Part shown: positions 28,001 to 36,364 of the stretch, piece after piece | Position numbering within the stretch: position 1 is the first letter of the stretch | Layout: each line of letters starts with the position of its first letter | NCBI GenBank assembly: GCA_020721965.1 | Contig: DYLS01000019.1 | Location: 1 to 41,401 of the forward strand | Direction of reading: 5' to 3' | DNA length: 41,401 nt | Source of the DNA: Blastopirellula marina | GTDB lineage: Bacteria; Planctomycetota; Planctomycetia; Pirellulales; Thermoguttaceae | The notes under the pieces: model-generated | What the model saw: only the letters and a program-made list of their open reading frames with translations | Database searches by the model: none | Told to the model about the DNA's origin: nothing | Translations under genes and position numbers: made by a program

Positions 28001-28506
28001 GGCGAAAGTTACCCGCTCTCAAGGCTTGGTTGACTTCCGCGGATGGCGCCGCGATTCAGGCGTCCCTGGAACGTTCCGGTTGTGTGCGGGTTGAGCTTTC
28101 GGACGGTGTGGTGGAATTGACACGGGAGGACGTGCAGGTACGTTTGGCAGCTCGACCCGGCTGGACGGCCGCTCACGGCACCCAGGGCGTTGTCGTGCTG
28201 GCCACGGAGTTGACGCCGGAGCTGATCGCCGAAGGCTGGATCCGCGATCTCGTTCACGTCATTCAAAGCCGTCGTAAAGAATTGGACTTGGATTTCACGG
28301 ATCGAATTCGAATCGGTATTCAAACCGATTCGGAGTCCTTGAAAACCGCGATCCGCGACTTCGAGGACTATCTGAAGAGCGAAACGCTTGCCGTGCAGGT
28401 AGTCTTCGCGCCGATTCATAGGGCGGAAGGAAAGCAACTGAGGCTCGGCGAGAGCGATCTGGAACTGTTCATCGTGCGTGACGGCCAATTCGCTCGAGAA
28501 GCATGA
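25084..28506 (+). CDS. ileS: Isoleucyl-tRNA synthetase, IleRS2-like
   Basis: 1,140 residues. It charges tRNA-Ile with isoleucine in the cytosol. The class I signatures are HPGH (residues 55-58, HIGH motif) and KMSKS (660-664). Between them lies the CP1 editing domain with the usual [10 protein letters not shown] segment; GWFYSLL precedes the KMSKS part, and an anticodon-binding helical domain follows. The KMSKSKRNY context and the absence of the C-terminal zinc ribbon with paired CxxC of IleRS1 point to the eukaryote-like IleRS2 type, whose members often tolerate mupirocin. ATG 25084 has only a weak ribosome site (GGCGAGA). No T-box leader is seen upstream. Confidence 0.95.
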   Translation: MFDPVDRALTFPQLEERICKFWKQEDVYRRCLELRRGGLRFVFYEGPPTANGLPHPGHCLTRAIKDLFPRYKTMRGYFCERRAGWDTHGLPVEVEVCKELGIHSKQEIEQFGVEPFIRRCLESVFRYTKEWEQLTERIGFWIRLDDAYVTYHQSYVESVWWALKELFRRGLLYQGYKIVWWWAQGGTALSAGEVGQGYRQVADPSVYVRFPLLDEGDVDLIVWTTTPWTLPSNQFAAIRPDLAYRRIRFEGDDRDCILAAALVDTLAQKLGKSYRVVAEFAGERLIGRRYRPPFDYYWKRLGDRVGRLKNGSSEAIAWRVVAADFVTIDTGTGVVHQAPAFGEVDYEVLLREQERFLHGEGPTLICAVAPDGTFTAEAPDYQGRWVKDCDRDIIRQMRASGTLLHSEQYVHDYPFCWRADEDPLIQYPRKSWFIRTTAFREAMLANNRLIGWLPENIRDGRFGNFLESNVDWALSRERFWGTPLPIWVCEQTGGMEAVGSYAELLAKPGVQGTEVWEQAKQADPGLAEHLKVHKPYIDAVTYASPFAEGARMRRVPEVIDCWFDSGAMPFAQWGFPHQPDSAARLSEHFPADFISEAIDQTRGWFYSLLAISTLLFGPKEDETAGGSSRFRTETAPKIECPHPFRNCVVLGLMLGEDGQKMSKSKRNYREPQEIFDRYGADALRWYFFANQAPWTSIRYNEQAIRESVPEFLLRLWNVYTFFVIYANIDGWNPAQALAGPVDDMKPEVLAGGAGYRPPHERAELDRWILSELHATVDQVCRSLDAFDNLSAAQAMQAFVDALANWYVRRSRARFWAGTWDGAKTDAYWTLYECLVTTVKMTAPFVPFISEEIWQNLVAKPFGERAKKSVHLCDYPLPSPEYLDTVLCQRMNAVRELVSLGRSARAAAKLKVRQPLSRVEIIPADRTHEDWLKEHAELICEELNVKAVEWPVNADQYVVYSVLPDFKRLGPWLGRKLPALKAWLTSADGAAIQASLERSGCVRVELSDGVVELTREDVQVRLAARPGWTAAHGTQGVVVLATELTPELIAEGWIRDLVHVIQSRRKELDLDFTDRIRIGIQTDSESLKTAIRDFEDYLKSETLAVQVVFAPIHRAEGKQLRLGESDLELFIVRDGQFAREA

Positions 28507-28576
28507 GGATGGTCCAAGTTGGGCTGGCGGGCTTCCGTGCCTGACGCTTTTCGTGACGACGGACTGGTTGAGGGCT

Positions 28577-28595
28577 GCGCGTATTCTTTACGCGC
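28577..28595 (+). terminator. Hairpin after ileS, possible terminator
   Basis: GCGCGTA and TACGCGC form a perfect 7-bp stem with a 5-nt loop, 70 nt after the ileS stop. The following sequence is only mildly T-rich (GGCATTTGTTGTT), so efficiency is uncertain. Confidence 0.45.
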
Positions 28596-28618
28596 GGCAT
28601 TTGTTGTTCGGCTAATCC

Positions 28619-28724
28619 TACAGCGCAGGATTGCTTCCTTCATTCAACATTTTGTAGTGATGGGACGCATCGCCTCGCAAGATATGCTTCGCTCGTCATG
28701 CAATCAAGCGGACTTTGCGCTGTT
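28619..28724 (+). repeat. Dispersed intergenic element, copy 2 (intact inverted termini)
   Basis: 106 bp with perfect 8-bp inverted termini, ACAGCGCA at the left and TGCGCTGT at the right. The arms are related beyond the termini: the reverse complement of the right arm (ACAGCGCAAAGTCCGCTTGA) resembles the left arm of copy 1 (ACAGCGCAAGGTTGTCCGCTTGA with a 4-5 nt indel), so the element is a large imperfect palindrome. It lies between the converging ileS and sulfatase genes. Confidence 0.78.
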
Positions 28725-28791
28725 CGGCTAGCCGTTCATCGCTCAGCGGCCTGCCAAGTCCGGAATCCCGTGACAGAGCTGGCTAGCTCCA

Positions 28792-30588
28792 TTAGGAAGA
28801 CCTCAACGGACAACTAGGGCTGGGCTCTGGCTTGAGAGGTTGCGGTTCAAAGTCATCTGGATTGACCCAGCCGGCCTTCAACGACTCGCCTCGCATAAAC
28901 CGTTCATAGAAGCCGCGGTTCGCCTCGTCGGCATACGGGTAACGATCGAAGACGTCGCCTTGTCCGCAGATGCGAGGATCGCCTTGTGTTTGTAGCTCCT
29001 CGGTCATGATTGCTGCGAGGCGGCGTCTCGTATCGTCGAATTCGGCTTGCGTGGCCAGGTTGTGGAGACATTGCGGGTCGGCTCGCAAGTCGTAAAGTTC
29101 CTCGGCTGGACGCAAGCCGAAACACAGTTGCCAGAAGGAACGATTCTCGCCGGATCGGTACAGTTGAAGAATCTGTGATTTGGTTGGGCTGCCGTCGCAG
29201 TTCAGATAACCGGTTTCGGGATTACCGGCCGGCCAGCGATTCGGTTCAAAATTCCGCAAGTAGAGCCAACCATCCGCGACGATTCCGCGAATCGGATACC
29301 CCCAGTCGTGCGGACGACCAACATCGTGACGTTCTTTGCCGAGGAGCACGTGATCCCGGGACGGATCGACCTTGCCACCGTGATGGGCCTGAAGAATGGG
29401 TACAAGGCTCTTTCCCGCCGCCGGAAGCATGCCCGACTCATCCCAATGTATTCCCGCGAGTTCCAAAAACGTCGGGGCGAGATCGGCGAAGCTGACGAAA
29501 TCCTCGATCACTCGGCCGGGAGCGGCAATGCCTTTCTTCCACATCATCGCGAGTGGTAGATGGGCGGATGCCTCGTAGCATTGCCCCTTTTCGCGGGGGA
29601 ACGGCGCGCCGTTGTCGGCGGTGACGATGACGAGTGTGTTGCCTAGCATCCCTTTCGCTTCGAGCAAGTCCAGCATGCGGGTGAGATGGCGGTCGAAATG
29701 TTCGATCTCGAAAACATAATCCAAGAGGTCCGTCCGTACTGTTTCGTTGTCGGGCCAGTAGCCTGGCACAGACGTGATCTCATCGATGGATTTTCCGCCC
29801 TTGGAAATGCCGGAGCTGAATTCGTAATCGCGGTGCGACTCCCAAGAGCCATACCAAAAGCACCAGGGTTGTCCTTCCGGGACGGCGGCCAGGAAATCGG
29901 CGAAATTAGCCGCGTAATCGATTTTCGAGATGCCGCGCGTGGGCGGCGGCGCCTTACGGGCATCGAAGGCTCGGCCAGTCACGGCCCGCGGCGATCCGTT
30001 TGCCTGACGCGCAACGCCCGGCGCCCAGCCCTTTCCCGTCTTGCCGACGAAGTACCCATGCTCCGCAAGCGTCTCCGGATAAACCTTGAACTTGCTAGGG
30101 AAATACGCGACATGGTTGCAGGCGTCCTCCAGTTGCCAGGAGTTGCGGCCCGTAAGGATGATAGCACGGCTAGGAGCGCACTTGGGATTGGGCGTGTAGG
30201 CATTTCGGAAAAGCAACCCTTCGCCGGCCACACGATCGAAGCCGGGGGTACGAACCCAGGTGCACCCGTAGGCCCCCATGTGTGGGAAAGATGCATCGTC
30301 CGCGATGCAGAGCAGGATGTTGGGGCGATCCGGCAATGCGGCTTCCTTCGCAGCCGCGACGCATGTAAGCTGGGGGGCTAAAAAGCAGAAAGCTAGGCCA
30401 AACGCGAAAGCAATTGGCGATATCGCTCGCCAAAAGTCTCGGGAAAGAAAGACGGCCTGGCTGAGCGATCGAATGTGATTGAACGATCGATCTCGGTTAA
30501 ACGATAGAGCGAGGTTGAACCAGCGCGTGCGGCTGCCGAGGCCCAATCGCCGCCGTGATGTCCGAACCGTGTAGCGGGCCTTCAACAT
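28792..30588 (-). CDS. Secreted sulfatase, type I (formylglycine-dependent)
   Basis: 598 residues from ATG 30588 (GGGAGG 7 nt upstream; the open frame continues to a TTG at 30609). Alkaline-phosphatase-superfamily sulfatase that hydrolyses sulfate esters or sulfamates, probably on sulfated polysaccharides. [12 protein letters not shown] supplies metal-binding Asp residues, [12 protein letters not shown] is the CxPSR motif whose Cys becomes formylglycine, GKTGKGW follows, and [14 protein letters not shown] carries the second metal-binding Asp-Asn. Layout and spacing resemble the heparan N-sulfatase-like subfamily (weak inference). A hydrophobic segment (about residues 56-80) is preceded by an unusually long, basic N-terminus with a coding microrepeat. 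The next gene upstream is the iron-type alcohol dehydrogenase. Confidence 0.9.
   Translation of the reverse strand: MLKARYTVRTSRRRLGLGSRTRWFNLALSFNRDRSFNHIRSLSQAVFLSRDFWRAISPIAFAFGLAFCFLAPQLTCVAAAKEAALPDRPNILLCIADDASFPHMGAYGCTWVRTPGFDRVAGEGLLFRNAYTPNPKCAPSRAIILTGRNSWQLEDACNHVAYFPSKFKVYPETLAEHGYFVGKTGKGWAPGVARQANGSPRAVTGRAFDARKAPPPTRGISKIDYAANFADFLAAVPEGQPWCFWYGSWESHRDYEFSSGISKGGKSIDEITSVPGYWPDNETVRTDLLDYVFEIEHFDRHLTRMLDLLEAKGMLGNTLVIVTADNGAPFPREKGQCYEASAHLPLAMMWKKGIAAPGRVIEDFVSFADLAPTFLELAGIHWDESGMLPAAGKSLVPILQAHHGGKVDPSRDHVLLGKERHDVGRPHDWGYPIRGIVADGWLYLRNFEPNRWPAGNPETGYLNCDGSPTKSQILQLYRSGENRSFWQLCFGLRPAEELYDLRADPQCLHNLATQAEFDDTRRRLAAIMTEELQTQGDPRICGQGDVFDRYPYADEANRGFYERFMRGESLKAGWVNPDDFEPQPLKPEPSPSCPLRSS
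30466..30519 (-). repeat. 18-bp tandem repeat coding the sulfatase N-terminal extension
   Basis: Three 18-bp units on the minus strand, each starting TTCAA or TTTAA and ending CTATCG or GATCG, encode [12 protein letters not shown] and FNHIRS; a fourth degenerate unit follows (LSQAVF). They lie ahead of the hydrophobic export segment. Confidence 0.65.
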
Positions 30589-30665
30589 GCTCACGCCTCC
30601 CTTCGCCAAAAATACACGTCATTCGCCAGGTGCGGGACGTAAATCGTCATTCAACCTATTCACGT

Positions 30666-31853
30666 TCACGCAAGAATCTGCTCAAACAGTCCCCGCAGGA
30701 CTGCTTCATTGACAGGTGCCGGAGTTAGTTTCACCGCCTCCGGTGTTGCACGCAGGGCATGTTGCACCAGACGGTCCAGGTAGTTTGGCGGTGACTCCGG
30801 AGGGGGAGTGATTTTTTCTGGGAGTTCCGCTTGTCGTAGGACTTGAGAAATCTTATCGATGAGAGCTGCAATCGCCTTGTCGTCGTGGAACTCCGCGATC
30901 CGACAGCCACAGGCCAACTCTTTTAGGACATCCTGCGCGGTTTCCGCCATGAAACGGATGGCGGCCGGTCCCGCGATAGCGACACTCTGGCCGTGGGGAA
31001 TGCCAAAAACAGCGCCCAGGGCATGGGCCAGGGCATGGCCGACGGTTAACCCCGTGAGATCGTAGGCTGCTCCGGACATGGTTGCCGCCAAGGCCAATTG
31101 AGCCTTGGCTACCGCATCCCCTGCGTCGTCCAAGGCCCGGGGTAGGTGGTCGAGGATCATCCGAACGGCGTGTCCGGCCAGGATCGCAGAGATAGGATTC
31201 GCCATTCGACTGAGGCAGCTTTCGACGGCCTGGATCAAGGCGTCGGCAGCGCAGGCGGCAAGGATTTCGGGCGGACTTTCTGCGAGGAGGTCGGGATCGA
31301 TCACGGCGATCCGGGGGTGCAATCCATCACCCACCATGGCCGCCTTCGTCGCAAATTCCCAACCGGTAACTTCCGGCGGATAGTTGAACACCGCAACGGA
31401 AGTGACTTCGCTGCCGGTCCCGGCCGTGGTGGGAACCGCGATGACGGGGGCCGATTCCGTGATCCGCCGATGCGATTCGTTGGCGTTCGTGAACTCCCAA
31501 GGCGTGCCGGATAGTTTTGCGAGCGCCCCGATCCCTTTGGCCACGTCCAGCACGCTTCCCCCACCTACCGCCACAATCAAGTCGGCTCGCACACGGCGAT
31601 AAACGTCGGCTCCAGCGATCACGAGCGACTGATCAGGCTCGGCGTCGACTTCGAAATACGTCTCTACATGGACCCTTGCCGCGCGTAGGGCGTGCTGCGC
31701 TTTGCGATAGATCGCCTCCATGCCGGAGGCATCCTTGTAGCCCACCAACAATGCCGTCCAACCAAAGTCTTGAGCCAGCTCTCCCAGTTTTCGAATTCCC
31801 CCCCGACCGAACCGCACCAAGGTTGGCAGCCGAAAAGTCCAGTTGTGTAACAT
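30666..31853 (-). CDS. Iron-type alcohol dehydrogenase with one altered metal ligand
   Basis: 395 residues, group III alcohol dehydrogenase fold. NAD(P)-binding GGGS at 97-100, PTTAGTGSEVT at 141-151, and the helical metal-binding half with ADALIQAVES (201-211), GHALAHALG (272-280) and GIPHGQ (284-289). Compared with the Asp-His-His-His set of E. coli FucO, Asp204, His273 and His287 are present but the second ligand is Gln208. The enzyme may bind metal weakly or use another ion, or oxidise a different class of alcohol. ATG 31853 has GGAGA 8-9 nt upstream. It lies 156 nt after the UroD-type gene, at the 3' side of the methyl-transfer cluster, and could belong to it or stand alone. Confidence 0.88.
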   Translation of the reverse strand: MLHNWTFRLPTLVRFGRGGIRKLGELAQDFGWTALLVGYKDASGMEAIYRKAQHALRAARVHVETYFEVDAEPDQSLVIAGADVYRRVRADLIVAVGGGSVLDVAKGIGALAKLSGTPWEFTNANESHRRITESAPVIAVPTTAGTGSEVTSVAVFNYPPEVTGWEFATKAAMVGDGLHPRIAVIDPDLLAESPPEILAACAADALIQAVESCLSRMANPISAILAGHAVRMILDHLPRALDDAGDAVAKAQLALAATMSGAAYDLTGLTVGHALAHALGAVFGIPHGQSVAIAGPAAIRFMAETAQDVLKELACGCRIAEFHDDKAIAALIDKISQVLRQAELPEKITPPPESPPNYLDRLVQHALRATPEAVKLTPAPVNEAVLRGLFEQILA

Positions 31854-32009
31854 GCCGGACGAGTCTCCGTAAAAGTTTATGCGTCGTGCAAATCTGCCCT
31901 AAATTAACCTCAACCATACAGAAAACGTGTTCGTCCCGAATGAAGGGCACCGCGTGCTAGGCCGCAGTCCACCTTCGTTTTTGTCGCTTTCGGGCCTGCG
32001 AGGCCGCGC

Positions 32010-33056
32010 CTATTTGCGATCTTCGAGAGCCGTAGCCGACGGATCGGGCGGATGCGATCGGGCATACTCCGTGAGGGCGAGCAAATTGGCATGGGGCGTG
32101 CCACGCGGGACCTCGCACCCTGTCCCAACGATGTAGCGCGGCCTGGCCTCGGCATGGCAGCGGCGGATCGCCTGGGTCACGTCCTCCGGATTGCCGTTGC
32201 GGAGGCATTTGACCGGGTCGATGTTGCCTAGCAAGACTTGTGCCGGTCCCATTTTTTCGCGGCCCGCCGCCAGTGGGACCATGAAGTCGAGGTCCACGAT
32301 CTCACAACCCAGGCTACCCATGCCAGACAAGATTCGATTGGTATTGCCGCATATATGCAGGCGAATTCGCCCTCCTATTTCATGAATGGCATCGACCATG
32401 CGTTTTTCATAAGGAAGGACGAATTGATCGTAAATCTTGGGACCAACGAGGGATGCAGCGGCGTCTCCCACGCCGATGATGTCCACGCCGGCTTCGATCT
32501 GCGCCTTTGCGAAAGCCAGCTCCATCTCCAAGACGAATTCGAACAAGTCGCGGATGAATTGGGGATCGTCGAAGAAATCGGTCATCAAAGCATTGATGCC
32601 GCGAAGGTCGGCGGCTTCGGCACAAGGCCCCTCGATCCAGCCCTCGATCAGCAGCTCTCCGCCAACTCGCTTGCGAAAAAGCTCGGCGGCACGGACTCGA
32701 TCTTTCATGCGGCCTCCCCCCAGGGGGTTCGGCACACGAAGGCGGGACAGCGTCGTCTTGTCCGAAAGCAGGGCCTTGTCTTCCACAATCGCCGGCGGCT
32801 GATCCTCGAAATACTGGATCACGGCGCCACAATCGGCAGCTTCACGGGCAGGGTCGGAGATGCAGGAGACATAGTCGAATCCAAAGATTTCCGCTGTCTT
32901 GAGCTGAGCATCCACCAGCACCCGGTGGTCGGTTGCATAATCGGCGTAAGGAACGCCCAGGATGTCGGCGGCAAACATCATGGTGATGGGCATCAACGGC
33001 AGATGATCGCAATTCCCCGTCGCGATCATCTCCAGCACGCGTTGGTAGCTGTTCAT
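32010..33056 (-). CDS. UroD-family corrinoid methyltransferase (MtaA/CmuA-like), canonical metal site
   Basis: 348 residues from ATG 33056 (GGGAAGG 6 nt upstream; the longer frame to 33167 has no such site). The fold is that of uroporphyrinogen decarboxylase, but the family motifs are those of cobamide methyltransferases: LHICGN with His234 and Cys236, and GTGCEVPRGTP with Cys314, the zinc triad that activates thiol acceptors in MtaA/MtbA. True UroD lacks these, and no haem genes are nearby. Likely role: methyl transfer between a corrinoid protein and a donor or thiol acceptor that the sequence does not reveal. It is the last gene of the cluster that includes the corrinoid protein; a 256-nt gap separates it from DUF1638. 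Confidence 0.85.
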   Translation of the reverse strand: MNSYQRVLEMIATGNCDHLPLMPITMMFAADILGVPYADYATDHRVLVDAQLKTAEIFGFDYVSCISDPAREAADCGAVIQYFEDQPPAIVEDKALLSDKTTLSRLRVPNPLGGGRMKDRVRAAELFRKRVGGELLIEGWIEGPCAEAADLRGINALMTDFFDDPQFIRDLFEFVLEMELAFAKAQIEAGVDIIGVGDAAASLVGPKIYDQFVLPYEKRMVDAIHEIGGRIRLHICGNTNRILSGMGSLGCEIVDLDFMVPLAAGREKMGPAQVLLGNIDPVKCLRNGNPEDVTQAIRRCHAEARPRYIVGTGCEVPRGTPHANLLALTEYARSHPPDPSATALEDRK

Positions 33057-33312
33057 GGTTGGCCTTCCCGGTGGCCTTGCTCGGCCCTTGCGACAACCCC
33101 TTGTCCCCCGTTGCACGACAGCGTACTTGACCACGAATTGCGCAATACTTCGCTTATCGCAAGCCATGATAGCCTTGCGTGCCCAACGGAATCAAGCAGG
33201 CGGCGACTCAAGAGCCGAGGATGGGAATTGACATCAACGTGGGGAGATGGTGGGCACGATTCCAAGACGCGGGGCATCCAACGCAGCGCAAGTGGAAAAC
33301 CTCGCTTTTACG

Positions 33313-34086
33313 CTATCCATTTTCTTCTGGCCCTGTGCGGGCTGGGGAGGGAACCGCTCGAATCACGTCCGCATCGAAGGAGGCGGCAATCTGGTGGCCG
33401 GGCGGAACGATCAGGAATTCCGCCGGGTCCCATTTGCCGTTGACCAGATTTCGCAGAAGCCGCATGTTACCGGCCAGGGATTCGAATCGCCACTTTCGTT
33501 GTGCCGCGCGTTCCCGTGTAAGCCTTTCCAACTGGTCGTCCCGCGCCGTCCCTGTGCGGATGTAGGCCATCTTGCCATAATTCCTGGCAAGATCGCCCAA
33601 TTGCGCGCGAAGGTACTGAGCGTTCTCTTCGCCGTATTTTCGGACCCAATCCTCATAAGTCTCCAGCAGACCCAGTTTGCGGACGATGGAATCGGGACCG
33701 TGCTGGGAAAGATCTTCGCCCCGTTCGATCCATCCCGGTGTTTGAAAGTACACCCCCGGATTGTCGTAAAAGTAATCCAAATAGCGCTGCTTGTCACCGA
33801 GAAAGATCGTGATGCAGTCGTGGGCCCGGGGGACGACCAGGGGAATACTTCGTGCCGCTAGGCCGACCAAACCATTGTTGCAAAGCCCATAGGCCAGCGT
33901 GACGGCATCGTAGCGCGATTCCTGGACGGATGCCAATGCCTCGCGAATCCGCGCCGACATCACCACAGGGCCGACATCGTGCAAGCCTTTGGGGAGAAAG
34001 GCGACATCCACGATATGGGACGCATCGGCAATGGCTCCGCAGACCTCTCGGTAAAATATCTCGCAGGCAATCAACTGGATTCGCAC
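33313..34086 (-). CDS. DUF1638 protein, function unknown, in a methyl-transfer cluster
   Basis: 257 residues. It matches the uncharacterised DUF1638 family: LIACEIFYREVC at the N-terminus, TLAYGLCNNGL in the middle, and PRAHDCITIFLGDKQRY after it. Conserved Cys8, Cys16, Cys69 and Cys91 (approximate numbers) with His90 could bind a metal or cofactor; this is inference. GTG 34086 has GGGGAGGGG about 9 nt upstream. It lies between the two UroD-type methyltransferase genes, 47 nt after the first, so it is almost certainly cotranscribed and part of the corrinoid pathway. Possible roles include corrinoid activation, a methyl acceptor or an assembly factor; none is established. No signal peptide or membrane segment. 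Confidence 0.8.
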   Translation of the reverse strand: MRIQLIACEIFYREVCGAIADASHIVDVAFLPKGLHDVGPVVMSARIREALASVQESRYDAVTLAYGLCNNGLVGLAARSIPLVVPRAHDCITIFLGDKQRYLDYFYDNPGVYFQTPGWIERGEDLSQHGPDSIVRKLGLLETYEDWVRKYGEENAQYLRAQLGDLARNYGKMAYIRTGTARDDQLERLTRERAAQRKWRFESLAGNMRLLRNLVNGKWDPAEFLIVPPGHQIAASFDADVIRAVPSPARTGPEENG

Positions 34087-34133
34087 GCTTCCGGCCCCTC
34101 CCCATTTCCTCAGCTATTATCGAGCGGCTGAGG

Positions 34134-35369
34134 CTATTCCCGGCTGGAATTCGCTGGGAGGCCAATTGGATACTTTCCGACCTGTAAAGCAGTTTGGAAC
34201 ATGGCCACAATGTTTTCTGGCGGGCAATTGGCCTGGATATTGTGTACCGAAGCGAAGACGTATCCTCCGTCGGGGGCCAGTGCCGCGATGTGGGCCTGTA
34301 CTTCGGCGGCGACTTGTTCTGGCGTACCGAAGGGCAAGGTTCTTTGACAGTCGCATGAGCCACCCCAGAACGTCAATTGATGCCCAAACTGTTCCTTGAT
34401 CCGGCGGGGATCCATGCCGCGTGCCGTGGTCTGGATGGGGTTGAGGATATCTACCCCCATTTCAATCAGCATCGGGATGAAGTCGAAAATGGCGCCGTCA
34501 TTGTGCATGAACACCTTGAACGGTGTGTGTTGATGAATCCAATCCAGACCTTGCTTGTAAAAAGGGAAGATAAGGCGGCGAAACATGCGCGGTGAGAGAA
34601 ATGGCGCGTCTTGCGTTCCGAGATCGTCGTTGAATTGCACGATGTGTACGAATTCACCAACTGCCGCCGTGAAACGTCGGAGATTCTCGATCCAAGCCTC
34701 TACCAGGCGTTGGTACAAGGCCTCCACGTACTCTGGCTCTTGGGCCAAGGTCATCATCCAGGCCGAAAAGTCGCCCGTCCCCAAGCCGAAGAAAAGCTCG
34801 TACGGTGGTCCCATGGGGGCGATGATGGCGAAGTCGGTGTTTTGATAAATGGCTTCTGCCGCAGCCCTTAGATCGTCCAATTCTTGCTGTGAAAAGAGCG
34901 GCAAGTCCAGGGTTTCGGGGTCGGCGTGGGCTGCTCCAGGGTACGTGTCCAACCGGTCGAAATAGAATCCGTCCTTTGGCATTCGGGCCATCGGGCGGCC
35001 ATTCGAATGGTACAGCGTTAGGCTGCCGTCTTCCTCTTCAACGGGCTGGAAGCCACCGGGCACATCAACGGGCGTCCCGTCGAACAGCTTCCACGGTTTC
35101 CAACCTTCATTAGGGATGCCGAACGCAACAGCCTTGCGATTCAAGCCGATGACATCCACCCCGAATCGCTCGAGGATCGGCCGTTCGACTTCGGCCAGCA
35201 TCTGATATAAGTCGTAAACCTGGGTCGGCGTGGCGATCCCCAGGTGCTGTTTGAGGCGATAGTATGCCGAAGCGGCGATGCCCGACTGCCTCGTCCCGCC
35301 CAAATCAATGGGGACCCGATCAGGCTCCTCGTGGTTCAAAGCTCGCAGGACGCGTTCGCGGGAGAGCAT
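34134..35369 (-). CDS. UroD-family methyltransferase with altered metal site
   Basis: 411 residues from ATG 35369; the frame extends to 35465 but that would overlap the previous gene. The start of the product (MLSRERVLRALNHEEPDRVP) is typical of UroD-family methyltransferases. In place of the HxC motif there is FMHNDGAI, giving His289 and Asp291; a late Cys382 (NCPPENI) matches the third ligand of MtaA-type enzymes, and GGSCDC adds Cys339 and Cys341. The metal site therefore differs from that of its neighbour, which suggests a different methyl donor or acceptor. Acidic and aromatic pocket residues (NDDLGTQDAPFLSP) are well kept. It lies 41 nt after the homocysteine methyltransferase gene and 47 nt before DUF1638. 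Confidence 0.85.
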   Translation of the reverse strand: MLSRERVLRALNHEEPDRVPIDLGGTRQSGIAASAYYRLKQHLGIATPTQVYDLYQMLAEVERPILERFGVDVIGLNRKAVAFGIPNEGWKPWKLFDGTPVDVPGGFQPVEEEDGSLTLYHSNGRPMARMPKDGFYFDRLDTYPGAAHADPETLDLPLFSQQELDDLRAAAEAIYQNTDFAIIAPMGPPYELFFGLGTGDFSAWMMTLAQEPEYVEALYQRLVEAWIENLRRFTAAVGEFVHIVQFNDDLGTQDAPFLSPRMFRRLIFPFYKQGLDWIHQHTPFKVFMHNDGAIFDFIPMLIEMGVDILNPIQTTARGMDPRRIKEQFGHQLTFWGGSCDCQRTLPFGTPEQVAAEVQAHIAALAPDGGYVFASVHNIQANCPPENIVAMFQTALQVGKYPIGLPANSSRE

Positions 35370-35410
35370 GTGTCGACAATCGTCACGCAAGAGGGCAATA
35401 TGGCTTGCGA

Positions 35411-36286
35411 CTATCGGCCCAACCGCTCGCGAATGGCCGCGATAAAAGCGGGCGAGGTCCCGCAACAGCCGCCGATGAAGGCGACTCCCGCCTCCACGAA
35501 CTGCGGGATGTACGAGACAAACTCTTGCGGTGTCATGGCGTAGACGGCCTTTCCGTCGACGATTTGCGGCAAGCCGGCGTTGGGTTTGATCCAGACCGGT
35601 CGATCCGTAGCGGCTCGGAGTCGGCGAGCGATCGTGATATACCCCTCGATTCCCTGGCCGCAGTTGGCGCCAATGACATCCGCTCCAGCGTCGGAGAGCG
35701 CTTCGGCAGCTTGTTCTGGGGTGGTGCCCATCATGGTGCGGTCGCGGTTCTTTCCGGAGTCGAACGACATGCAGGCAACGGTGATCAAGCCTGCGGACTT
35801 GGCTCCGCGAATCGCAAGCATCGCCTCGCCGAGGTCCGACATCGTTTCGATGACCACGGCGTCCGCCCCGGCCTGGGCCAGTGCCCGCGCTTGTTCGGCG
35901 AAAGTCGCCTCCAGTTCATCCGGGTTCTTTTCGCCCGTCATCAAAAGGACGCCGGTTGGGCCGATGGAAGCGAAGACTTTCGCTCGATCTTGTGCCGCTC
36001 GCCGCGAGATGGCAACGCCGGCCTGGTTGATTTCGACAGCCCGGTCCGCTAGCCCTTGTCTGGCCAGGGTGATGCGATTGGCGCCGAACGTGTTGGTAAG
36101 AATGACTTGGCTACCGGCTTCGACGTATTCGCGTGCCACGGCCTCCACGGCTTCCGGGTGCGATAGATTCCATTCGTCGGGGCACACGCCGATAGGAAGC
36201 CCGCGCACTTGCAGTTGGGTCGCCCACGCACCGTCTGTGATGACAGGCGTTTGCCGCAAAAGTTGCTCTAAAAGAGAGACGGACAT
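35411..36286 (-). CDS. Homocysteine S-methyltransferase module (MetH N-terminal-type)
   Basis: 291 residues, a stand-alone barrel of the Pfam S-methyl_trans family. It activates homocysteine as zinc thiolate and accepts a methyl group to form methionine. The zinc ligands are Cys209 in GANCGQG and Cys274-Cys275 in GGCCGTSP. TDGAWATQLQ (residues 17-26) and NTFGANR (65-71) are family motifs. By length and motifs it matches the homocysteine module of cobalamin methionine synthase rather than a full MetH. ATG 36286 has GGAAAGG 7-8 nt upstream. Neighbours supply the folate and cobalamin modules as separate genes, so the donor is probably the methyl-corrinoid protein encoded at 39478-40128. Confidence 0.9.
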   Translation of the reverse strand: MSVSLLEQLLRQTPVITDGAWATQLQVRGLPIGVCPDEWNLSHPEAVEAVAREYVEAGSQVILTNTFGANRITLARQGLADRAVEINQAGVAISRRAAQDRAKVFASIGPTGVLLMTGEKNPDELEATFAEQARALAQAGADAVVIETMSDLGEAMLAIRGAKSAGLITVACMSFDSGKNRDRTMMGTTPEQAAEALSDAGADVIGANCGQGIEGYITIARRLRAATDRPVWIKPNAGLPQIVDGKAVYAMTPQEFVSYIPQFVEAGVAFIGGCCGTSPAFIAAIRERLGR

Positions 36287-36364
36287 AAACGATCGCCTTT
36301 CCAGAAACAGGACACGGTCGCCCGCTTTGGTCCGTGTCGCCTAGCCTGCGTCAACACGCGTTGC

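Noticed and set aside
30466-30519. Short tandem repeats as a CRISPR array
   Set aside because: Units are 18 bp, contiguous without spacers, imperfect, and in frame within the sulfatase coding sequence.
32010-33056. Annotation as uroporphyrinogen decarboxylase (hemE)
   Set aside because: The HxCG and late Cys motif of MtaA-type methyltransferases is present, and all neighbours are corrinoid or folate methyl-transfer genes, not haem genes.
32238-33443. 401-codon plus-strand frame opposite the UroD-type gene
   Set aside because: Antisense to a gene with family motifs and a good ribosome site; it runs on across the gap to DUF1638 without any recognisable domain.
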